The position numbers and the translations under genes are program-made. Shown here piece after piece: positions 42,171 through 49,129 of a stretch of DNA of 64,000 bases (the stretch's first letter is position 1; the number at the start of each line of letters is the position of its first letter). The notes below the pieces were generated by a model. It saw nothing but the letters and a program-made list of their open reading frames with translations, was not told the DNA's origin and did not search any database. The stretch comes from Desulfobacillus sp041396245 (GTDB taxonomy: Bacteria; Pseudomonadota; Gammaproteobacteria; Burkholderiales; Rhodocyclaceae). Location: positions 36,551 through 100,550 of the forward strand of contig JAWKYW010000012.1 in the NCBI GenBank assembly GCA_041396245.1, in the 5' to 3' direction.

Positions 42171-44402
42171 TTGGAGGCGGTATCGCGCTTCGAAGGGGGA
42201 GATTTGCTGTGGCTTCTGGGCAGCCTGTGCCAGGTCGGCCGCATTCCGTTCGACGCCTCCCTCGTCAGTCAGGAATTCCCGCCGCCGCACAGTAAAGTCA
42301 CCCTGCATGAGGCCGCCCGCGCGCTGGGCTTCAAGACCGGCGAACGCAGCGTCACCGCCGCCGTCCTGCCGGGGCTGACTTTCCCCTGCATAGCCTTCCT
42401 GCGCGCGGCGCCGGCCACCGCGCCCCTGCCCGCCGCGCCGATCCAGCTTCACGTTGTGCGCGAAGGTGAAGACGCAGAAGACATCGCTGCAACCGCAACC
42501 GCCGCCGAACCGCCATTGCGCCCGGCGCTGCTCATCCGCGCCGACGCCAAGCAGTTGCTCTACTTCCGCGCCGGCAGCGAACAACCCGAAACCCTGCCGC
42601 TCGCCGAATTCGATCTCTATTTCGAACCCACGGTCATCCTCGCCGCCAGAGATGCTTCCCTCTCCCCCGCGGGGAGCGGGACAGAGGGTGAGGAGGAAGC
42701 TGCCACTCCCGCCAAATTCGGCTTCCGCTGGTTCATCCCCGAGCTGCTCAAGCACAAGCGCATCTGGCGCGACGTGCTGCTCGCCTCGCTCTCCATCCAG
42801 CTCGTCGGCCTCGCCGTGCCGGTGTTCACACAGGTGATCATCGACAAGGTGGTGGTGCACCAGACCCAATCCACCCTCGTTGTCATCGGCGTGGCGCTGA
42901 TCCTGTTCATGCTGTTCACCAGCGCCATGACTTGGCTACGACAGTACCTGGTGCTGCACACCGGCAACCGCATCGACGCCGTGCTCGGCAGTCAGGTCTT
43001 CCGCCACCTGCTGCGCCTGCCGCTGCCCTTCTTCGAAGCGCGCACCACCGGCGTGCTGGTGGCGCGCCTGCACGGCGTCGAGACCATCCGCGAGTTCGTC
43101 TCCGGCGCCGCCGTGAGCCTGATCCTGGATTTCCCCTTCCTGCTCATCTTTCTGGCGGTGATGTTCTGGTACTCCTGGCAGCTCTCGCTCATCGCCGTAG
43201 CCCTTCTGGGCCTGATCGGCGTGATCAGCTTCCTCGTCGCCCCCGTCTTCCGCGACAAGCTCAACCGGCAGTTCCTGCTCGGCGCGAGGAACCAGTCTTT
43301 CCTCACCGAATACGTCTCTGGCATCGCCACCGTCAAGTCCCTGCAGATGGAGCCGCAGCTCGAGCAGAAGTACGGCGGCTTTCTGGCCGACTACCTCGCT
43401 GCCGGCTTCACCACGCGGCAGGTGAGCAACACCTACAACGTGCTTGCCAACGGCCTCGAGCAGGCGATGACGCTGTCCATCCTCGTCGTCGGCGCTTTGC
43501 TGGTCATGCAGAACGACGGCTTCACCGTCGGCATGCTCGTCGCCTTCCAGATGTTCGCCTCGCGCATGAGCCAGCCCATGCTGCGCATCGTCGGCCTGTG
43601 GCAGGAATTCCAGCAGGCCAACATTGCCGTAAAGCGCCTCGGCGACCTGATGGATGCGCCGGCCGAACCGCACGCCCTCATTCCCCACCGCGAAGCCGGC
43701 GGCGCCGGGCGCATCGACCTCAGGCAGGTGAGCTTCCGCTATTCAAACGCCCATCCCTTCCTCTACCGCAACCTCAACCTCACGCTCAAGCCCGGGCGCC
43801 TCAGTGTGCTGATGGGTCCCTCCGGCTGCGGCAAGAGCACGCTGGCGAAACTGCTGCAGGGCTTCTACCCGCCCACTGACGGGCAGATCCTGCTCGACGG
43901 CCGCGACATCCGCCACCTCGCCGCCAACGAACTGCGCCAGACCTACGGCGTCGTGCCGCAGGAGACCGTGCTCTTCGCCGGCACCATCTACGACAACCTC
44001 GTCATGGCCCACCCGCACGCCGGCTTCGACGACGTCATCAAGGCCGCCAGGCTCGCCGAGATCCACGACGTAATCGAACAACTGCCGCAGGGCTACCAGA
44101 CGGAGATCGGCGAGCACGGCGTCGGCCTCTCCGGCGGCCAGCGCCAGCGCCTCGCCATCGCCCGCGCGCTGTTGAAGCGCCCGAAGATCCTCATCTTCGA
44201 CGAGGCCGTCTCCAGCCTCGACCAGCAGACCGCCGAGCACTTCGCCCAGACCATCAACCACCTCAAGGGGCAGGTAACGATGCTCTTCATCACCCACCAG
44301 ATTCCGAAGGGGCTGCAGGTGGATGAGGTGTTCAGCTTTGGGGGGATGCTCGCGTCTGGACAGCAAGTACCAACGGCAGTGGCCGAACCTGAGAAAGAGT
44401 GA
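42171..44402 (+). CDS. Type I secretion ABC transporter (HlyB-like)
   Basis: A 743-residue peptidase-like-domain ABC exporter. Residues 1-150 form a C39-like domain (LLWLLGSLCQVGRIPFDASLVSQEF); no catalytic Cys-His pair is seen, as in HlyB, where it binds unfolded RTX substrates. The membrane domain (about 195-470) begins IWRDVLLASLSIQLVGLAVPVFTQVIIDKVVVH. The ATPase has GPSGCGKST, LSGGQRQRLAIARALL and ILIFDEAVSSLD. The start is a TTG. Residues 162-175 come from a REP-like DNA element (see 42658). The neighbouring RTX genes are the likely substrates. The HlyD and TolC partners are not in the window. Confidence 0.92.
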   Translation: MEAVSRFEGGDLLWLLGSLCQVGRIPFDASLVSQEFPPPHSKVTLHEAARALGFKTGERSVTAAVLPGLTFPCIAFLRAAPATAPLPAAPIQLHVVREGEDAEDIAATATAAEPPLRPALLIRADAKQLLYFRAGSEQPETLPLAEFDLYFEPTVILAARDASLSPAGSGTEGEEEAATPAKFGFRWFIPELLKHKRIWRDVLLASLSIQLVGLAVPVFTQVIIDKVVVHQTQSTLVVIGVALILFMLFTSAMTWLRQYLVLHTGNRIDAVLGSQVFRHLLRLPLPFFEARTTGVLVARLHGVETIREFVSGAAVSLILDFPFLLIFLAVMFWYSWQLSLIAVALLGLIGVISFLVAPVFRDKLNRQFLLGARNQSFLTEYVSGIATVKSLQMEPQLEQKYGGFLADYLAAGFTTRQVSNTYNVLANGLEQAMTLSILVVGALLVMQNDGFTVGMLVAFQMFASRMSQPMLRIVGLWQEFQQANIAVKRLGDLMDAPAEPHALIPHREAGGAGRIDLRQVSFRYSNAHPFLYRNLNLTLKPGRLSVLMGPSGCGKSTLAKLLQGFYPPTDGQILLDGRDIRHLAANELRQTYGVVPQETVLFAGTIYDNLVMAHPHAGFDDVIKAARLAEIHDVIEQLPQGYQTEIGEHGVGLSGGQRQRLAIARALLKRPKILIFDEAVSSLDQQTAEHFAQTINHLKGQVTMLFITHQIPKGLQVDEVFSFGGMLASGQQVPTAVAEPEKE
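42658..42693. repeat. REP-like inverted repeat inside the ABC transporter gene
   Basis: CCCTCTCCCCCGCGGGGAGC followed by GGGACAGAGGGTGAGG. Elements of this type (CCCTCTCCC...GGGAGAGGG) are dispersed in many proteobacterial genomes, mostly between genes. Here it lies in frame and encodes SLSPAGSGTEGEEEA in the linker between the C39-like and membrane domains. Confidence 0.5.
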
Positions 44403-44454
44403 ATTACTCATTCGATCGATATGTACCGGAAATGTTAATTCCATGGGGACAGAA

Positions 44455-46464
44455 ATGAAGAAGAACTATCGGACTGCAATCACCGTGATTACCGCTCTAT
44501 TCGGCTTGGCCGGTGGTGGATATGGGGCATGGCAAGCATGGGAGACCGGATTGATCGGCGACAACCCGCGTGCTCCCACGCCCAAGGCCATGGAGGAGGC
44601 GGTGAAAAAGCAGGCTCGCTATATTTTGACCACAACAGGAGCAAGTGTGACCTGTTTGAATGTAGACATCACTCAACCACAGCCAGAAATCCGTGGAGTG
44701 CCTGGGATCACCATTCAGGCAGTACCAGGCCAGCATTCGGTGACCCTGCAAGTGCAAACTAATGCTCGCGATCAGACAAAACGCGACCTTCAGATTGCTC
44801 AACTGGACTACCTCACCAAACAGGGATTATTCACATCCGCTGACACCACTATAAATTCCGATGACGATGTTTCTCACCAAGCCAAGTCCTATCGGCTGAC
44901 GTGGGTCGGGTTTGCCAATACGCATTACCACTTCGGCGGATCACTCTGTCTGCCATATGGGCGACGAGAGTTCGCGGGCATAGGCAAGATTGAAAAACTG
45001 CTGGATAAGACAATGGGTTTGGATGTCTACGAGGTGGAGTACCAGACCAAGGTGGCAGAGATTCCGGCATGGGCACAGGCTGCGGAGGCCCAAAGGCTAT
45101 TTCCCAAACTGGCCGAGCTTACCGATGATCGGGTCGACAAGGCGAAAGTAATCCGGACTAAGGATGGATGGCGCTCCGCTGTTGAGATTGAAACGGAACT
45201 AAGCATGGCATCAAAGGGGGCTTCCGCAGAAGCCTATCTAAAGGCGATGCTGAAACGCATCGACTTGTCGCCCGCCCTCACATTAGAGGAAGCCAAGAGC
45301 CTCATGGCAAAGATGACCAGCGACCTGGTGCGGGCATCGCGCAGCGGAGTCGCGTGTGTTCCCATCATTATTCAGCGTGGCGGAGACGAGAAGGAGACAC
45401 CTGGGCAGGATGCTGCCGGATTGCTGGTCACCTATTTCGATCGGGATGATCGTAAGGATTTCGAATACTCCGCCATGGCCAACGCTCTGCATGTTCTAAG
45501 CGCATTGGAAGGTGCTGGGCTGGCGGAAATGGAAATAATCAGGCCGGCGCCTCTACCGCGTACGGCCAAGCCTCTGCGTAGCGCTGCCCCAAAGCCTGCC
45601 GAAGAGCAGAGACCTGTTGGGATACGTTACAAAGTAGGCAAGGAAGCAATTGCCGCATTGGGCATTAGTGCATATGGAGGGGGCTGTGTGCCGGCGGGGC
45701 GCATCAAGGCCGAAGCCCTGGCTGTGAGAAGCGGTTTAGATAATTTCAGCGCGCAACTACAGATCCGTGCAACGGTCGAGCAGACACCTGAATTGGCGCT
45801 GAAGATTGCCGAGCGCTTGCCGGCAGTGAAAACGGTTATCGAAAACGGCTTCTCGATGAACGGTTCGCTGATCCGTCAATCCGAAGGTCCCGATGCCGGT
45901 AAATGGCGGCTGGGCGGAATGAATCCCGTATATCCCAGCATGTTTAATACCTCCATCCCGGCGCACCTTGTTCCATTGATGCCGCTGACGGCGGCTGCGC
46001 TGTCGAACAAACGCGTCAAGGCGCCTGCACTGGCACAGGAATCATCGTCAAGCAAAACGGCGCGGAACGGCATGGCGCCTCAAGCTGCCGGTCTTGCGGT
46101 AGCAGCGGAAGATATCGCCATGATCGAGTGTGCTGATTTTTGGGAAACTGAAGCAATCATTCTTGATGATCAGCAAAGACATGTAGCCGAAGGGCGTGCC
46201 CGGGGAGTTGATACGAGTTTTGAAGAGAAGGTCAACACGCAACGTGCCCAGTTTATCAAAGCCAAGTTCCTGCCTAAGTGCGAGAAATTCGGATTCGTAT
46301 GGCCTACCGGCAAAGCGGGCATTAAGAGAAACGAGAAGACGATGGAAAAGATCCGTGAAAAGGCGGAATCGTTACGTAAAGAGTTGGAAAAGGCTGCGCT
46401 TGCAGAGGCAATCAGGAACGAATCGAGGAAGCGATCTGGTGAGTCGGCACGGGGAGGGCGTTAA
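44455..46464 (+). CDS. Anchored protein of unknown function (669 aa)
   Basis: I do not recognise the family. An N-terminal membrane helix (TAITVITALFGLAGGGYGAW) is followed by about 600 probably periplasmic residues. Visible parts are TTTGASVTCLNVDITQPQPE, a central DRDDRKDFEYSAMANALHVLSALEGAG, and a C-terminal, highly charged coiled coil (EKTMEKIREKAESLRKELEKAAL). GC content and codon use are lower than in the housekeeping genes, which suggests transfer. The ATG at 44455 has GGGGA 7 bases upstream; an ATG at 44443 is an alternative. It lies 52 bases after the ABC transporter and 3 bases before the next gene. Confidence 0.75.
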   Translation: MKKNYRTAITVITALFGLAGGGYGAWQAWETGLIGDNPRAPTPKAMEEAVKKQARYILTTTGASVTCLNVDITQPQPEIRGVPGITIQAVPGQHSVTLQVQTNARDQTKRDLQIAQLDYLTKQGLFTSADTTINSDDDVSHQAKSYRLTWVGFANTHYHFGGSLCLPYGRREFAGIGKIEKLLDKTMGLDVYEVEYQTKVAEIPAWAQAAEAQRLFPKLAELTDDRVDKAKVIRTKDGWRSAVEIETELSMASKGASAEAYLKAMLKRIDLSPALTLEEAKSLMAKMTSDLVRASRSGVACVPIIIQRGGDEKETPGQDAAGLLVTYFDRDDRKDFEYSAMANALHVLSALEGAGLAEMEIIRPAPLPRTAKPLRSAAPKPAEEQRPVGIRYKVGKEAIAALGISAYGGGCVPAGRIKAEALAVRSGLDNFSAQLQIRATVEQTPELALKIAERLPAVKTVIENGFSMNGSLIRQSEGPDAGKWRLGGMNPVYPSMFNTSIPAHLVPLMPLTAAALSNKRVKAPALAQESSSSKTARNGMAPQAAGLAVAAEDIAMIECADFWETEAIILDDQQRHVAEGRARGVDTSFEEKVNTQRAQFIKAKFLPKCEKFGFVWPTGKAGIKRNEKTMEKIREKAESLRKELEKAALAEAIRNESRKRSGESARGGR

Positions 46465-46467
46465 GCA

Positions 46468-48492
46468 ATGAAACGACTGCACATACTCATTTTGTGTCTG
46501 CTGACGTCAATCACCGTTTTGGCTTACAGGGTATTTATCCTTGATGCATCGCAGCCTGCCGTTACCGAAGCACGCGTTTCAACTCCAAAACCCAATTCCA
46601 CACCGAAACCCAGGGATGTGATCGCGGAGCCATTTGGTCCCTGCAGAGACAAGAGAGGCCAGCTCGAGGATGCCCCAGAGATTGCGGGTCTGGAGCCGAC
46701 CGTAATGACGTTCTCCAGCGATTGCCGTTGGTTGATGGTCGGCAACGAGAATGGCAGCTTGCAAGTCATCGACAGGGAAACAGGCCGACTGCTGGGAGAA
46801 AATCCGGGCCATGCGCTGCGTGTTGTCCGCATGGTAGCCACACCCGACGACAAGTATCTTTTCTCATCGGGGCAGGCATTGGGTGAGATTTTGGTGATCT
46901 CGTTGCCTGATGCAAGAAAGGTGGCAACGATTGATACCGGAAAACAATCCGATCACGCGCTTGCCTTCGACCCTAAACGAAGGCTTCTGATTGCAGGTGG
47001 AAGTCAATTCCTAAAAGGCTGGTACATCTTGCCCGATGCCGCAGGGAGGTTGCCCGGCCTGGAACAGCCAGCGTTTTCCGTGCCAGTCAGGCGAGTTGTT
47101 TTGTCTCTGGCGGTTTCTCCTGACGGGAAGCATATCGCTGCAGGCGGAACGGGAACACTACAGCTTTTTGAGATTGGCGCAGGCGAATCGCTCCAAGTAA
47201 GGGAGATCGGTTACCTCGATGGCTACCCACCGAAAGAATGGGTGTTGGGCGTCGCCTTCTCTGAAGATGGAAGCGTTGTAGCAGCTGGTACGAGAAAGAA
47301 AAACATAGGCGTCTGGCGCGTACCAACGCTGGAGCCGATCCAGCAAGGCTATTCAAATGACGCCCGCTGGAATTTATTCACCGACCCCTGGAAGGTAACA
47401 GTAGCACCGTTGCGCGACTACAAGGGTGAGGACAGAAGCAAGCTGATCTTTAAGCTGCACGATTCCACCGCCGACCGTGTCTATTCCGCCTGGTCTGGGA
47501 GTTCGCTTCACAATGTAACAGCGCTTCGAGGGGAGGTTATTGCTTCTGGTAACTCCCGATGGGTTTCGTTCTTTCCAATGGATTCGTCAGGAGCAACCTT
47601 GTCGATCCCCTCCGCAACCGGAGGCGCCAGGACAATGCTGCTCAATTTTGCGGCCGCACCTGATGTCTCTGTGCTTGCAGCCAAGCGGCGCACTGCCGAA
47701 ATATCCGTTATCGACCTCCAGACGCTCAAGGAAGTGCGGCAGGTGGAAAGCGTCGCGGGACCCGTGTCGCTTCGGATTGCAGCTGAAAGCAAGCTGGTTG
47801 CGTACAGCAATGATGCAGAAGTTGGGCTTGTCGACCCGAAGACAGGTGAAGTACGCAAGGTGGTGCGTCCCAAGAGGGGGAAGGAGCAACAGCTTATTAA
47901 TCTCGGCATCTCTACGACCCCCGATGAATCTGGCATCGCGGCGATATTTGGCGACAAGCTAGTCGAAATCCGGCCGGATCTCAAGGTAACGCCGATTGCG
48001 ACACTTCCATTAATGGGAGTCGGTTTCATCGCCCCACTGAGATCGCGGCAGGCATATCTTGTCGCCGGTCCGGACAAGACCATCATCCTTGGCAAAGGCG
48101 GAATAAAGATGCACCTGCCGATCCAGGTGAATATCGACGGCGCGGCTGTGCTTACACCGGACGAGAAAATATTGTTCGCCAAATTTCCGGACAGGATCTG
48201 CCGCTATGAGCTTTCGGAAAACGCCGAATGCAAAATCGTCGTTCAATCGAAGAACGATCCTCATGGATCACTGGACACTGATGGCGCGATTCTGGTTGAG
48301 GGGGGGAGGAATAAAATCCTGCGCGTGCTGAATGCGGTTGATGGAGAGGAAATCCGCAGAATGGAAGGGCATGCAGCAGAAATCGTCTACGTGAAGTTAC
48401 TCGGAAGCCGTGTTTTGTCGGCGGATGCCACGGGCGAACTCCGTATCTGGGAGATCAATGACGGGCATCTGGCATTGAAAGCGCGACCATGA
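46468..48492 (+). CDS. Anchored beta-propeller (WD40/YVTN-like) protein of unknown function
   Basis: 674 residues. An N-terminal hydrophobic helix (LHILILCLLTSITVLAYRVF) probably anchors the protein in the membrane. Then come repeated propeller blades: SSDCRWLMVGNENGSLQVID, TPDDKYLFSSGQALGEILVI, SPDGKHIAAGGTGTLQLFEI, SEDGSVVAAGTRKKNIGVWR and GSRVLSADATGELRIWEIND near the end. The fold is a protein-protein interaction platform; its partner is unknown. It follows the 669-aa gene by 3 bases, so they are likely co-translated. Lower GC than the flanking RTX genes. Confidence 0.78.
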   Translation: MKRLHILILCLLTSITVLAYRVFILDASQPAVTEARVSTPKPNSTPKPRDVIAEPFGPCRDKRGQLEDAPEIAGLEPTVMTFSSDCRWLMVGNENGSLQVIDRETGRLLGENPGHALRVVRMVATPDDKYLFSSGQALGEILVISLPDARKVATIDTGKQSDHALAFDPKRRLLIAGGSQFLKGWYILPDAAGRLPGLEQPAFSVPVRRVVLSLAVSPDGKHIAAGGTGTLQLFEIGAGESLQVREIGYLDGYPPKEWVLGVAFSEDGSVVAAGTRKKNIGVWRVPTLEPIQQGYSNDARWNLFTDPWKVTVAPLRDYKGEDRSKLIFKLHDSTADRVYSAWSGSSLHNVTALRGEVIASGNSRWVSFFPMDSSGATLSIPSATGGARTMLLNFAAAPDVSVLAAKRRTAEISVIDLQTLKEVRQVESVAGPVSLRIAAESKLVAYSNDAEVGLVDPKTGEVRKVVRPKRGKEQQLINLGISTTPDESGIAAIFGDKLVEIRPDLKVTPIATLPLMGVGFIAPLRSRQAYLVAGPDKTIILGKGGIKMHLPIQVNIDGAAVLTPDEKILFAKFPDRICRYELSENAECKIVVQSKNDPHGSLDTDGAILVEGGRNKILRVLNAVDGEEIRRMEGHAAEIVYVKLLGSRVLSADATGELRIWEINDGHLALKARP

Positions 48493-48518
48493 ATCCTGGA
48501 GTGCGTGTCTGTGCAGGA

Positions 48519-48647
48519 ATGACAGACATTTGGTTGCGTCATGCCAATTTGCCTGAAATCGCCGTGCTGCCGGAGCTGACTTTTACCTGCCGCGATGTGT
48601 CTTGTCGCGTGGCGACGAACGACTCAACAAGGAGGAAAGCCGCATGA
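48519..48647 (+). pseudogene. Relic of an RTX gene 3' end (42-codon open frame)
   Basis: A 42-codon frame (ATG at 48519) keeps two pieces of the end of the 943-aa RTX gene in the same frame. Bases 48558-48583 match 51800-51825 with one mismatch (IAVLPELTF), and 48618-48647 match 51932-51961 at 24 of 30 bases (NDST-RK-A, stop). As in the intact copy, the stop codon overlaps the ATG of the next small gene as ATGA. The sequence between the two blocks is about 70 bases shorter. It is either debris from an earlier RTX gene or a leader that couples translation. Confidence 0.65.
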
Positions 48648-49126
48648 AAACAACCAGACTGTTGCTTGCTGCGACGCTGTTTTTACTGACCGGATGCGAG
48701 AAATTCGCCCTCGACCGGCAGATGGAGGAGCTATGCGCGAAAGACGGCGGCGTCAAAGTCTACGAGACCGTCACGCTGCCGCCGGAGATGTTCGATCAGT
48801 GGGGTGATCCGTTTCCGGGATGGCGGAAGAAAGTGCTTCAAGGTAAGCCGGAGGAGCGTCTAGGGTCGGAGTATCGCTACATTGTAGAAACTGCTTATCT
48901 CAAGAAGGGGAATCCAAATCAGCTGTTTAGCGAAGGTGTTCTCAGGCGCTACAGTGAAAAAATTATCCGGATATCCGATAACAAATTGCTGGGGGAGTCG
49001 ATCGTGTATGGCCGAACTGGTGGGGAAGTAATTCTATTAGGACATCCATCTGGAACGATGTGCCCTACTTTCAAAAGCGCCGATGAAAAATTGATCCGTT
49101 CTGTGTTTCTCAAAAAGGGAGAATGA
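48644..49126 (+). CDS. Small lipoprotein paired with an RTX lipase
   Basis: A 160-residue predicted lipoprotein. The signal peptide ends in the lipobox LLTGCEKF, and the following Cys is the lipid anchor. Conserved-looking features are QMEELCAKDGGVKVYETVTLP and a C-terminal GHPSGTMCP. The plan resembles the 175-aa protein at 51958 (ELCKQG, then LPSCSPP), so they may be distant relatives. The start overlaps the stop of the RTX relic, with AGGAGGAA before it, and the RTX lipase begins 3 bases after its stop. An immunity or chaperone role for the lipase is possible but inferred from position. Confidence 0.78.
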   Translation: MKTTRLLLAATLFLLTGCEKFALDRQMEELCAKDGGVKVYETVTLPPEMFDQWGDPFPGWRKKVLQGKPEERLGSEYRYIVETAYLKKGNPNQLFSEGVLRRYSEKIIRISDNKLLGESIVYGRTGGEVILLGHPSGTMCPTFKSADEKLIRSVFLKKGE

Positions 49127-49129
49127 GCC

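Noticed and set aside
42171..42600. Active C39 peptidase in the ABC transporter
   Set aside because: The N-terminal domain has the fold pattern but no Cys/His catalytic arrangement in the expected places; the substrates are RTX proteins rather than double-glycine peptides.
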